A stretch of 64,000 bases of DNA from Ceratopteris richardii. Its lineage: Eukaryota > Streptophyta > Polypodiopsida > Polypodiales > Pteridaceae. Below are positions 44,601-55,200 of this stretch, piece by piece. The DNA lies in NCBI GenBank assembly GCA_020310875.1, contig CM035420.1, positions 189,502,380-189,566,379 on the forward strand, written 5' to 3'. Made by a program: the position numbers and the translations under genes. How positions within the stretch are numbered: the stretch's first letter is position 1; every line of letters starts with the position of its first letter. A model generated the notes under the pieces. That model was not told where the DNA came from, did no database searches, and saw only the letters and a list, made by a program, of their open reading frames with translations.

Positions 44601-46245
44601 AGACAAGGGACTAAAAGAAGGTGACTTAGTCCTAGTTTACACCCTCAAACAACATGCAAAGAAGCTCCAAAAACGCGGATATGGGCCCATGATTATAAAT
44701 CGAATATCTACTAGTGGTGCAGTCAATCTCGCCACACTAGATGGAGATATTCTTCCCAACTACATCAGTGGATGCAGAGTGAAAAGATTCATGGGGCCTT
44801 TGACGGATCAAATGCTAGCACGATTGTTAGGAGCTCAAAGTAGGAAAAAGGAAGAAGAACGCATACGAGAAGAAGCAAGACAGGAAGCCCTAGAACGCAT
44901 CAGAAAACGGAAAGAGTGGATGAGAGAAAGAGATGAGAGATATCGAGTAGGAGAAGAACTCATCCCAATGGCTAATTTTAGAGCCACTGAGAACTCTGGA
45001 CAACAAAGAAGACAGCCTTACCTGAATCTGGGAGCAGGACGAAAAGAGTACCACTTAGTGGATGCTCTCATAGACACAGGAACAGCAATAAGCTGCATCC
45101 GGTTTTCTTTGTCTCAGAGACTTAACGAGGAGTTACGGCCATCGAAGGCACAGCTAATTGGAATAGGAGGAAAAATTACTCAATGCATAGGTGAGATAAC
45201 TTTACCTTTACATATGGGGAACAACACTATGGAGCAGAGACTCTTAGTGTGTCAGGACCAGGATCTGCTTGAAGATGTGGTGTTAGGACAAGATTGGATC
45301 TATGAGTATGAGGTAACCATTCAATTGGCTTTAGGATACATATCTGCCAGAATAGGGCCTCGTGAGGTATTTAGTTTGCTAGACGAACGACCACACAAAG
45401 CCGCTAATATAGAGCCAGAAGTTCATCCCAATGAACAAAGTCATGATTGTATGTTCACTAGCACTATAGAAACCCCATCGTCAAGTACTTCATGTGAAAA
45501 TACCGTGAGTCCTGTGTGCACTCCATCTTTGAGTATAGAGAGTCACAAGAGTGCACCTGAACATGAAATCCATCCCAGTGAACCACAAGGCACACGAGAG
45601 AATACTCCTCTGCAAGAATCGAAGTCTACACCTGTGAAAGTATACCCTATTCCACATTCTACACTAGCGTGGATAAGGAAAGATCAAAAGAAGGCATACC
45701 TTCAGCAACAGAAAAGTCTCCGACATCAGCGTGTCCAATCGAATAAGAAGACAAAGAATTTCGAACACTTCAGTCAACCACGACTCAATAGAATATGGAT
45801 CCCAACGAAACTGATAACTGCCCAACCTGATCGAACACAAATATGGATCCCAAAGTCATGTACCCCAAGGACGACCATCCCAAACAAGGAACATCCTCAG
45901 AAGGGCTATCACCATCAAAATGGTCAACAGACACATCAGCCGAGAAAAAGGACATATTGGAGGAAGAAGGAATCTACAGATGCAATGCAAACCAACTTGA
46001 GATTCCCAAAACAGAATAAGCATACGTACTACCGAAGAAGAACCACATTCATCAAAAAGATGGAGCATACAGTACATTCCGCCCAAGTGAAGCAAATTTG
46101 GGTGCCGAAAGACAAGACAAGCTACATACATCAAGGAACTACTTCCAATTGCACACATGAGGAATTGTCGAGATCCAGAGTATGCATGATAGGGCCACAT
46201 TACAAGGTCAAGCATTCGGCACGTCTTTCTTCTACTTCCGGATAG
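41680..46245 (+). CDS. Copy C pol: RT, RNase H, double-zinc integrase, second protease, W-motif tail
   Basis: 1521 codons from ATG 41680; the pol frame is open a little further upstream. Order by residue: RT with PKKNGKLRVCIN (about 105) and YVDD (about 213); RNase H from about 355 (HVDASKFAIG) to ADHLSR (about 470); zinc module 1 (H-x6-H at about 565, CPTC about 604); zinc module 2 (H-x6-H about 691, CETC about 731); integrase core D-D-E in GIDFIGP, SDRGTHF, NGQAES (760-857); C-terminal module (GYGPMIINRI, about 1000). A Glu/Arg coil follows at about 1055-1090. Then a second retropepsin (ALIDTGTA about 1130, VLGQDWIYE about 1202), then a basic tail with IWIP, IWIPK and IWVPK. No chromodomain is visible. 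It has no internal stop. It makes DNA from the element RNA and inserts it. Confidence 0.9.
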   Translation: MEGGEERCTFIGQDVSAEEEQELIRLIREYRDVFAWTYKDLKGVDPSICAHRIPMTSEAKPSKQRPYTYNDVYSAKIKEEIDKLLDAGFIYEIEHTEWVSPLVVVPKKNGKLRVCINLKKVNAATIRDSYPLPITDHLLERVAGKEVYSFLDGFSGYNQVAIAPEDQHKTAFATEWGVYAFRVMPFGLTNAPATFQRLMCHVFKEFLRKSMEVYVDDLCTYSVIRSEHIPELEKIFAKCRQYRVCLNPEKCVFMVRQGKILGHIVSKNGISTDEDKIKVIMDLPRPKTAKEVQAFMGHCGYYRRFIHMYAIIARPLYALLTQFNWTEECEKAFNELKNRLSSAPILRVPNWNKPFHIHVDASKFAIGCILAQPADTGKLDHPIAYASRQLNQAERNYTTTEREGLGMVYAVKKFRHYLLANKFKFFIDHQALLYLVNKPCNTGRLVRWFLLLMEFDFEVIVKKGNTHIRADHLSRMTHGEPPIGVPDDLPDTYLFNLEVCPQWAEKLIPILTHGPKEGITPNQKQDLWRTKNLHIIAGSLYHRDSSGLLMRCVEEGEQKMWLQKAHINQWNTHLNANGTWQTLKRFGIYWPTMQRDAHNYVSTCPTCQEQIPDENSTLCYSTIAPRWSMPLVKFLKTRKYPDGATLARKRALEEQSKDYAIIGKQLFKRGKDNQLRMCIHESEYLSVLEMAHAGAAGGHFSADRTVKMILFAGLWWPTLHMDAEAYVRSCETCQRAKYPIRRDDMPLRPMVCARAFTKWGIDFIGPINPPAKGSHAEYIIVATDYLTKWVEAKATRKNDAQSTAKFLFEHIFTRFGLPIEIVSDRGTHFLNEVIESLMNDFLVIHKKSAPYHPQANGQAESSNKVLCTVLTKIVNNGRSDWDKQLHHAIWAFRVAYKTAIGTTPFNLVYGQNAILPIDFLVPTLKVAQQYEWKGHELSQQLAQIEKLHETRLQAVAGIYAAKRRQKAYYDAHIKDKGLKEGDLVLVYTLKQHAKKLQKRGYGPMIINRISTSGAVNLATLDGDILPNYISGCRVKRFMGPLTDQMLARLLGAQSRKKEEERIREEARQEALERIRKRKEWMRERDERYRVGEELIPMANFRATENSGQQRRQPYLNLGAGRKEYHLVDALIDTGTAISCIRFSLSQRLNEELRPSKAQLIGIGGKITQCIGEITLPLHMGNNTMEQRLLVCQDQDLLEDVVLGQDWIYEYEVTIQLALGYISARIGPREVFSLLDERPHKAANIEPEVHPNEQSHDCMFTSTIETPSSSTSCENTVSPVCTPSLSIESHKSAPEHEIHPSEPQGTRENTPLQESKSTPVKVYPIPHSTLAWIRKDQKKAYLQQQKSLRHQRVQSNKKTKNFEHFSQPRLNRIWIPTKLITAQPDRTQIWIPKSCTPRTTIPNKEHPQKGYHHQNGQQTHQPRKRTYWRKKESTDAMQTNLRFPKQNKHTYYRRRTTFIKKMEHTVHSAQVKQIWVPKDKTSYIHQGTTSNCTHEELSRSRVCMIGPHYKVKHSARLSSTSG

Positions 46246-46362
46246 TTACGCACATTTTCCCTTTGGAAATAGGAGAACACTTGTACATACATAAACATAT
46301 TACTCCAAAAAGAAAAAAAAATTTATTAACCGCTTCGGCTATGGACTAACCTTTATGTTTTC

Positions 46363-46397
<35 letters not shown>

Positions 46398-46551
46398 ACA
46401 TATATGAAAAATTCAGGTATTACCTTTCTCACACCCACGGGAAAGGGACGGCACTATGCACTCGGAGCAACATCAAATTATTAATCAACATATGGAGGAG
46501 GATTTCTGAAAAAATATATGGATACTAATTCATACTCCATATTGAGTGCAG
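46246..46551 (+). other. Copy C spacer between pol and third ORF
   Basis: About 300 bp, with an A-rich run (46307-46322) and a (TA)n tract near 46374-46395. A splice acceptor or other means to express the third ORF would have to act here; I could not point to one. Confidence 0.6.
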
Positions 46552-49500
46552 ATGGCTTCCACTATTTCCGAAGCAACACAGCAAGAAGAGGTGCAACTTC
46601 TTCCGATGGAATCAGTAACTAAAGCAAGAGGTCATTGGTTCAGGGACGATCAGCCAGTGTCAGAGCTAATCTTCATGGCTACCATCAAGATCATGGACAC
46701 GCACCATTACTTTCCTATCATGTCCCAAGATTTCAAGACTATAATACAAGGATTACCTCATATTGAGGATGTGTGGACACAAGCAGGCATAGAGTCATTC
46801 TTGAAGTTACCCATATATGTACCAGATTTTCAGAGGTGCACACAGGTCATGAATACTATGCAGCCGGCTGCAACGAAAATCTCAGTCCCAGAAGCGCAAG
46901 TGTTGGACAAAGTCGGGACATGGAAGACCATACAATTCACACATGAACTGATTAATAAAGCTTTTGGATGGAATCAAGCAGGGATTACTTGTGTGAAGGA
47001 AGAATGCCATGATCCAAAGAAGAGATCATTCCTGGAAATCAATAGGATTGACATAGAGGATGCTGTACGGTTGGTGCATCAACACTTCTGTTTTCCAAGT
47101 ATGCACAGGTACACTGCACCTCAAAAGATAGTCGTCCAACTACTATCGCATGCCATGAGACAGATAGGCAACAAAGTGAATCTCACAGGTTATGTACAAG
47201 AACGATTGTTTGAAGCCCAAAAGAAATGGGGCCAGAAGAAATTTTTGAATGGCAGTTCAGCTTTGACATTGCTCATATATGAAGCTTTGGACATGAAGAA
47301 TTGTTTAAGGGAGATGCCAACCTCAGAAGGGCTAGCTACATATGTAAAATCCGCCTCAGTTCCCAAAAAGAAAAAAAGTGCTATGGTTATGGAAGAAGCA
47401 GGAACTAGCTCCCAGCCAAGAATGAGAGGCACCAAAAGACTAAGGGAAGTCAAGACAGATGAAGAAGGAATACCTATGAAAAAAAGAGTCCATGTACTTC
47501 CAAAGGTGAAACTTACAGGACAGAAACAAATAACGGAAGAAGAATTGACTAAAGCACTAGAAGAGACGCACAAATACACTGAGGGACAAGTCAACTTACC
47601 AGTGCAAGGGCATCACTATCAGCAAGCACAACAGGAGTCAAAAACAAAAAGAAGACTCACTAAGGTCCACCGATACCGTGAACTCGGATTAGACAACTCC
47701 AGCTCATCTACTCATGACAAAGAAGAAAAGGACACATCCTTGTTAGATGTGGAGATTCAAAGCGAATCAAAAGATGATGGGCAATGGAACGAACTCAATG
47801 AAGTGGATTATGGTGAAGAACCAGAATGTCCCAAATCGATTGATCAAGATATAAAAATGAATCAGAAAACCACAAGCGCAAAGATTGATGAGGAGATTGC
47901 GGAAAAGGAAAATGAAGATCAGGATATAGAAACGGAAGAACCATTCACACCTATCAGATTTGTAGCAGAACCTTCCCCAATGGATGTAACGTTTCAGGGG
48001 AGTGCTACTAAAAAGAAGGAAGCAAGAGGCCATGATGAAGAACACAAGATACAACTGCAAGTTAGACAGCCACACAACGAGACACTTCAGGTGGCAAAAG
48101 GCAAAGATGTGCAAACAGGAGAGACTCCTGAAATACCAAAGACATGGCTAAATGTAGACATCGCTCAGCTCAAGCCTGTTGTGCAAGATATGATTAGAAC
48201 AGCTCTGGATACACAACAGTTAATGCTTGATGCTGATGAAGATTACGACCAAGCCATGCAAGAAAAGAAAGAACTTGAAAAAACTGGCAAAGAGCTTTCT
48301 GAAGAACTATCCATAGTGCAAGAACAAGCTCTAAACAAAGAAAAGGAACTTCAAGAGGTCAAAACACAAAACAGTATGCTAGAAACAGAGCAGACAAAAT
48401 TGAAAGACCAAGTACAGGAATTAACAAAGAAATTAGAGACGAGCGAGACTGAGAAGACACGCCTTCAAGCACGCAGCAAAATATTAGAGTCTCAGCTCAA
48501 GGCCAGTATGGAGGAAGCTGACAACATGCGACAAAGAAATAAAGAGCTAATGACAGCTCTCATTAGTGATCAGCCATTGGCAATTGCTGATGATCCACAA
48601 AGAAATATCAAAGACCTGGAAGATCAGATTACTAAATTACAAGATCAGCTCAAACAGGAGCAAGAAGTCATAACGGATTGGGAAAAGAGGTATATGGAGG
48701 ACACAGCAGCCCTCAGAATGAAATGGAAAAAAGCATAAAATAACTACCTGCGACAATGCAAGGAAGACACGGAGCACATGAACATTGTGGCCCAAGAACT
48801 AATGAAACATCAAGCAACTATTGCTAAGGCCGAAGAGAGAATCAAACAAAAAGATGATTTAATCAAACAGCTTCAGGAACAGTTAGAGCAGCGAGCACAA
48901 TAAGGGACACCAGTAGTTCCGCCAAGGACCTCGGCTACTGTGGAGGAAGAGGTACGCCCTCTCTCTCCCCCCTTGTATAATTCACCAATAAGGGAGGAAA
49001 AGGAGGTTCCATTAGAACCTAACACACGAAACATTGCAGAGCTGAGCAGGATAGAAAGGGCACTACTGGTGTCCCAGCTTACGGCTGAATTTGAAGATCA
49101 AATCATCAATCTAATGAAAGAGGCTCAAATCGACAGCAAGCAACTGGAGCAAATACTCAGGCCATTCAATGTACCATACGGGCTTTTGAAGGAACAAACT
49201 AGGCATTACATAAAACATGCTACAAATAAGGAACCTGATCAAAATCTCCATTTTCGGTATGATACTTTTAAATATACTCAGGTAGAGTTTGAGGCAGCAA
49301 ATCCAATTTGGAGAAGAAAGCTCTTGGAAAAGCACCCTACACTACGGGTACAGTGGGAAGCATCCCCGTATGAGCTTCAAGTAAACCCATCATTTTGCCC
49401 ACTACCCCGCCGAAGAGCATGGATGCAATTTTGGGAAGGCCAGCGACAAGGTAGCATTAATAACCAATGGCTTAATTATCCGCTATTACCTAGTCCACCA

Positions 49501-50127
49501 CACAACTACCTACCGACAGAGGAATACATGGTCAAAACCATGGAATTTTGGCTTGCAAGATATGCTACAGTTCCGGACCTAGCAGTCAAAATGACAAATA
49601 AAATATTTAGCATGCTCCTTACAGTAATTAAAGTGTTCCAACATGCACAGTATACTTTTTTGAATTTCATCGGCATTACACAGGGCTCGGAGGCTTTAAT
49701 TTTTTATTTATCTACTATTCCCAGCCGGTTAACAATTATGGCATATTTTTCTCGGCTCATGTTTCTACCATCGACATATATGCAGACATTTGAAGAAGCA
49801 TTCTTTACAGGCTTTTTTGAAATGGATTCAGAGATCTTCATTAAAATGACCTCCAACTTGAATGCACGACTGGTGGCCTACGAGATAAGTTTCTTTGCTG
49901 ATCATAGACAGGCACCAGAGGATGGAGTAAAGTCTCGACAATGGAAGGAGTTCATGCTATGTCACGCCAATCTGCTAAATCAAAGAGAGCAACAGGTCAT
50001 TCAAACCTATACACGTCGCCACAAAAAGCCTGTCGGGGACGACAGAGTTCAGGAGGGGGGCAGTGTCGAGGGCGAGACGAGTAAAAAGAAAAAAAGAAGA
50101 AAACAACGAAAGAAACAGCTTCACTAA
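46552..50127 (+). pseudogene. Third ORF of copy C (unknown function), two in-frame stops
   Basis: ATG at 46552 (MASTISEAT). The frame runs to TAA 48736-48738, and the same frame continues through a second TAA at 48901-48903 to the final stop at 50125-50127, about 1190 codons overall. Both stops may be single changes (the second sits where CAA would fit a Gln-rich coil). N-terminal motifs shared with B and D: GHWF, a W-x-x-AG segment, F-x-RC, QHFCFPSMHRYTAPQK and QKKWGQKKF. The middle is acidic and low in complexity. Residues about 560-780 form a long heptad-rich coiled coil (ELEKTGKELSEEL, LKDQVQELTKKLE). The C-terminal part has a moderately hydrophobic stretch and ends in a Lys/Arg cluster, possibly a nuclear signal. 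No signal peptide is seen, so an envelope role is unsupported. Confidence 0.75.
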
Positions 50128-50480
50128 AAGGCAAGATATGAAGATACATCTCTGCACAGAGCCCCGCAGGGGCACGCACCAGGCCACAAAGCTAAACCCC
50201 GGGGTCCCGAGTAGTGGACTTTTCAAACATCAGAGTAGGGCCAAAAGTTAGAAAGGGGTAGAGGCTGAAAAGTTGAAGAGGGTGACTAAGAACAGCACAT
50301 TCCTAGTCACTGGTGGCGTGCGTGACAACCCAAGTCAACAGGCAAGACAACTACTTCAGGCTCTCGAGTTGTAGAGCTTGAATCAAGAAGGCCATCAAAT
50401 CTGCATGTCTGTTTAACTACAGACAGTACTGACCACAGGGCGCGTGCGCGAAGCAAAGTCTGTCAAGGGACGACAGAGAC
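50128..50480 (+). other. Copy C 3' untranslated region
   Basis: Non-coding stretch between the end of the third ORF and the polypurine tract. GC-rich in part; no motif is recognised. Confidence 0.6.
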
Positions 50481-50494
50481 GAAGAGGGGGAGAG
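50481..50494 (+). promoter_or_regulatory. Copy C polypurine tract
   Basis: GAAGAGGGGGAGAG immediately before the 3' LTR start; the expected primer for plus-strand DNA synthesis. Confidence 0.9.
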
Positions 50495-51388
50495 TGTTGC
50501 AGAGCTAAAGAGCGCACAAAGCAGAGAAAAAAGACGGGCCCCAAAATTTTTCCGATTTGGACCACATATTTTTGTAACATATTCATTCTTGTAATATATT
50601 TCCCTTTGTAAAGGCACTAGAGGAGTCCTCTAGATGCATTCCCACAGAAGAATAGAAGCTTACCCATGTAAAATAGTAGGAAATTAGCTTTTAGTGAATA
50701 AAAGTGCCAATCACTTGTGTGAAAGGACCATTTTTAGGGCACTAGTATATAAGTCAAATGTGACTCTTTGTAAAAGACTTTTTGCCATTGTGAGAAGGGA
50801 GAGCACAGAAATTCGAATTTGTGTCTTCTTCCCTCTTCATCTCCTTCTTCGCGAGCTTGTATGCATGTGTATTGCTTGGAAAGAGTGCTTGTGAGTGTTG
50901 TCTATCCTTGAGAGTGTTTCTTGGCTGTAGGAGAGGTGTGTGCGAGGTGTAGGAAGTGCTGAAGCGTAGGAAAGTATTCTCGCGATTCAGTATTTCTGTC
51001 ATAACTTGAAGTAGGAGCGTCGGAATTGAGTGAGACCACTGCCATTGGATGCGTCTTCTCGAGAGCTTCGAAACACATATGCTATTCGCTATGTTTGGAG
51101 CTCTGAGCTGGGAGAAAAGTCCAAAATACTGACGGCTGCTGCACCAAGTATCGTTTCGCCTTGACCAACAGTTGAAGCTTGTTAGGACAAGTATTTACCT
51201 CATTCTCATTCTTGAGTAGTTCACTTGCATTGACCATTACGTGATTGCATGTCTTCATACACTCGGCTAGGTTAGTATACTCTTTGGATTGATATTTAAA
51301 AGTGTGTATCCCCACTATATGCACTTGTGAGGAGATTGAGGTATAGTCTCTTTCTCCGCAAGTCCCTAAGTTGCAGCTTAGGTCAACA
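50495..51388 (+). mobile_element. Copy C 3' LTR
   Basis: 894 bp from TGTTGCAGAG to GGTCAACA, with imperfect inverted ends (TGTT/AACA). Its last 492 bp match the 5' LTR remnant. It also contains AGTATCGTTTCG (near 51146), the same motif that dominates the leader array. Confidence 0.88.
50746..50753 (+). promoter_or_regulatory. Copy C LTR TATA box
   Basis: TATATAAG, about 250 bp into the LTR. It is present only in the 3' LTR because the 5' copy has lost this part. From here transcription would run out into copy D. Confidence 0.6.
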
Positions 51389-54369
51389 CCAAGCCTTCCA
51401 AAGATAAACCATACACTTATAAGGATAATTATGCAGCCAAGATTAAAGAGGAGATAGATCATTTGATAGATGCCGGGTTTTATCTATGAGATTGAGCACA
51501 CTGAAATACCCACCCATTGTGGTAGTGCCCAAAAAGAATGGAAAGATACATCTATGCGTTAACTTGAAAAAAGTCAAAGCGACCACTATCAGAGATAACT
51601 ATCTGCTTCCTATCACTAAACACCTATTAGAATGTGTAGCAAGCAAGGAAGTATAAAACTTCCTTGATGGGTTCTCGAGCAATAATTAGGTAGCCATTGC
51701 CCCTCAAAACTAGCATAAGATGGCTTTTTGCCATAGAATGGGGAATATTTGTTTTTCTTGTAATGCCATTTGGGCTTACAAATGCACCTGCTACATTTCA
51801 ATGGCTAATGTGTCATGTCTTTAAGGAGTTCTTGTGTAATAACTTGGACAGAGAAAGAATTTTTGGGAATGGCTTATGCAGTAAAGAATTTCAAAAGTTA
51901 CTTATTGGCAAACAAATTCAAATTCTTTATAGACAATCAATCATTGTTGTACCTAGTCAACAAGCCTTATAACACGGGAAGAATGGTACGATGGTTTCTC
52001 CTATTAATGGAGTATGACTTTGAAGTGGTAGTCAGAAAAAGGAAGACCCATATTAGAGTCGATCATCTCTCACGATTGAGCATAGGAGAAGCCCCTCAAG
52101 GGATAACTGATGAATTACCATATGCATATTTGTTTAATCTTGAAGTGCTGCCTGAATGGGCCAAGCCACTTGTCCCCATTCTCACCTTTGGGCCTAGGAA
52201 TCCTAGAGTTAGGGCCAAGGAAAGGGATATAACTAATTCATAAAGATATCAGATAATGGCAAGAAGTATTTACAAGTACAACAATAAAAAAACCCTCGCT
52301 TTGTATGTAGAAGAAGTAGAGTACAATAAATGGTTGCAATTGGCACATGTAGGTGCATTAGAGCAACACCATTCAAGACATCACACCCTACAAAATCTAC
52401 ATAGATTAGGAGTGTTCTAGGCTTTGATGGAAGCATGCATCCATAGGATATGCAAGGAGTGCCCAATCTATTGTGTTAGAACACCTGTAGATCATGCTAC
52501 CTTATATCATGTGGCTCTAACACCAAAATGGAGCAAACGAATCATAACTTACTTGAGGAGGAAAAAATTCCCTCAAGAAATGACTTTAGCGAGACAAAGA
52601 GGTCTAGAGTAGGAAGCTTAAGCTTACAAAATCATTGGCAATAATCTGTACAAAAGGGGAAGAGATGGATATCTGAGACAATGTGCTCACGAGAGTGACT
52701 ACTTGCGAATACTAGAGACTACACACCAGGGCATAGTAGGAGGTCATTTTGGGCATGATCGAACAATTAAGGCCATACTATTTTCGAGACTATGTTGGCC
52801 TACTCTTCATATGGATGCACATACATATGTAAAGAGATGTGATGTTTGCCAAAGAGCTCAATTTCCAATAGGCAGAGATGAGATGCCATTGAAACCCATG
52901 ATGGGAGCATGCACATTCTCTAAGTGGGGCATAGACTTTGTTAAATCCATTAATCCCCCTGCTAAAGGCAGACATGCTAAATACATCATCATAAGAATAG
53001 ATTATCTCACCGAATGGGTAGAAGCTAAGGCTACCAAAAAGAATGATGTACACATGACAACAAAATTCTTATTTGAGAATGTCTTTACAAGGTATGGATT
53101 GCCTATAGAACTGATGAGCGATAGAGGGACTCATTTTCTCAAGGTCATTGAATATTTGTTATAGGATTTTATGGTGATTCACAAGAAGTTTGCACCATAT
53201 CATCCCTAGGCCAATGGACATGCAGAAAGTACTAACAAGATTCTTTGCAATGTATTGAATGAACTTGTAAACAACAATCGTTCAGATTGGGAGAAACAAT
53301 TACACCATGCTGTTTTGGCATATTGAGTGGCCTACAAGGCGGTACTCAATGCAAATCCCTTTCAGTTAGTTTTTGGTCAAAATGCAGTGCTTCCCTTGGA
53401 TTTTTTGGTACCCATCCTTAAGGTTGCACAAGAGCATCAATGGACTGACCATGAGTTATCATCAAGGATCATGGACTTAGAACGATTAGGGGAGACTAGG
53501 TTAAGACTAGTAGCAGGAATACATGCAGCCAAGAAGAGATAAAAAGCCTATTTTGATGCACATGTAAAAGATAAAGGCTTGAAGGTAGGAGATTTAGTCC
53601 TAGTACATATGTTGAAGCAATACATGCGGAAGTTAGAGGAATGTGGTTATGGACCTATGACTATAAATAGTCTTTCAACGAGTACAATTAGCCACCTTAG
53701 AAGGAGAGATAAAGCCTAATTATATTAGTGGTTGTAGAGTCGAGATTTACCAAGAACCTCTGACTAAGAATATGCTTAGATGCATCACTCTCACAAAGAA
53801 GCGCAAGGAGGAAAAAAAAAATCAGAGAGGAAGCTCAAGCAAAAGCCTTAGAATGCATTAAACATGTGAAATTAAGAAGACAAGGACTAGGAACAGAATG
53901 TGATAATCAATTAAAGGGCCTCCATGTCACCCCTTGTACCAATGGAGAAGCCCCCAGATGTCTGATCACAATGTGTCAAACAAATTTGACTGATCACCCT
54001 AGCATAATGGATAAGAATCCATTCATTATGGTTTTGCTAGGGCAAGGCACCACTCTCAAGGATATTAGGACACTAATTGATTTAGGTGCTACAACTAGTT
54101 TGATTAGGTGGTCTCACTATCAAGACATGGGACTCGAAATGCATCCTATTGAGGCATACCCCTTAGGGCTAGGAGGCATGGAAACCCCTTGCATGGGTGA
54201 GGTGGAACTTCATATCCTCATAGAAGATGTAACCTTGATGGTGAAGCTCCTAGTTTGCAATGGCGATGACCTGATAGAACCACTAATTCTGAGACAAGAT
54301 TGGATATACGATCACTCGGTGAACCTAAATCTTAGAAAAAGCTCCCTAAAGTTTGTTGTGGTGAGCTAG
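51389..54369 (+). pseudogene. Gypsy copy D pol, decayed and interrupted by copy C
   Basis: Coding begins abruptly inside RT (AKPSK, then PYTYKDNYAAKIKEEID) right after copy C's LTR. RT runs to about 51845 ([23 protein letters not shown]) and then jumps to the last part of RNase H ([12 protein letters not shown]). Against C this is an internal loss of about 600 bp that removes YVDD. Then: ADHLSR-like VDHLSR, zinc module 1 (AHVGALEQHH, ECPIY with the last Cys lost), zinc module 2 (HQGIVGGHF, CDVC), integrase core (GIDFV, SDRGTHF), IN C-terminal part, and a second protease (TLIDLGATTS, LRQDWIYD; 54060-54310) with Leu in the catalytic DTG/DSG triplet. Many stops and frameshifts. Closest to copy B. 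Confidence 0.85.
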
Positions 54370-55200
54370 CAACGAGTGATACCCTTAGAGATCCCTAGTT
54401 CCCTCCACTCAGAGGAAGAATACCCATGTCCTCCCAGAACAAATGAGAAGGCAAATTGGAAGATCTTTGGACAAATCCTCCCATCCATGGGAACCCTCTC
54501 TGGACAAACGGGGACTATCCTTGGACAAAGAAGTACACAAGAAACTTTCCTCAATCAAATGGGCACTATGATTGGTCAGATGGGGAGCATTAACCCCTTA
54601 AGCACACCCTCCACACTTTCAACATGCATGCCTAGATCTATTGTATAGAATGCTTCATTTTCTAATGGGCAAGTCATGCAAGTGTTGGACCTCCCTTCTT
54701 TTCCAAAGTGGAGTGTCCACCCGACCTCTCACAAACCACCATGGAAAAGTCGACCATGATCCGGACACCTCAACAAAAGGACAATTGAGACTACTCCATG
54801 GATGCAGCACAAGTCCCCAAACATGACCAGCAAAAAGCAAATGTGGGTACCCAAAGGCCATCCGACATTTATGACTTCCTCTAGTTCATTGCACAAACCA
54901 AGGACAATGATGAGTCAACCTTGACACTCACCATTGCGAAGAAATTCTCCTCCAATGAGAATTTGACAAGTACCTAAGAAGTCTATGACTGCCAAGCCCG
55001 ATGCCACTCACATATGGGTGCCCAGGGCCTGTTTAGTAGCTCAAAGACTAATCCATGTAACAATATTCCATCCAAAATCACACTAATCATCCACCTCTTC
55101 ATCTCCCAATCCATCTTTTGTATCTAAGCCAATGAACCATTTCCCTTCATCAATCACTAGGAAATGGGTGCCTAAATAGCCCCTCTATTGTACAATGTGA
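54370..55200 (+). pseudogene. Copy D pol tail with tryptophan motifs
   Basis: Corresponds to the pol tails of B and C. A frame from 54376 (90 codons) is rich in Gly, Gln and Thr with repeated G-x-M-G/G-Q-x-G units (54475-54595). Further on, three W motifs are seen: MWVPK (near 54846), IWVPR (near 55009) and KWVPK just before a stop (near 55158). No intact frame. Confidence 0.6.

Larger units (their letters stand above)
34907..51388 (+). mobile_element. Ty3/gypsy copy C, nearly intact, 5' LTR cut by copy B
   Basis: Order: partial 5' LTR, tRNA-Asp primer site, 1.5-kb leader with an ATCG-rich array, gag-protease ORF (1577 codons), pol ORF (1521 codons), third ORF (46552-50127), polypurine tract, full 3' LTR. 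The shared LTR part (34907-35398 vs 50897-51388) differs at only two positions that I could find, both C/T, so the insertion is young. It sits within the RT of older copy D: D coding starts at 51389, right after the 3' LTR. Confidence 0.9.

Noticed and set aside
44640..44800. Chromodomain at the integrase C-terminus
   Set aside because: The GYGPMIINRI...ISGCRV segment is the ordinary integrase C-terminal module; no chromodomain aromatic cage pattern is seen.
49560..49800. Membrane segment making the third ORF of copy C an envelope protein
   Set aside because: The stretch is only moderately hydrophobic and broken by charged residues, and there is no signal peptide or Cys-rich ectodomain. Kept as unknown function.
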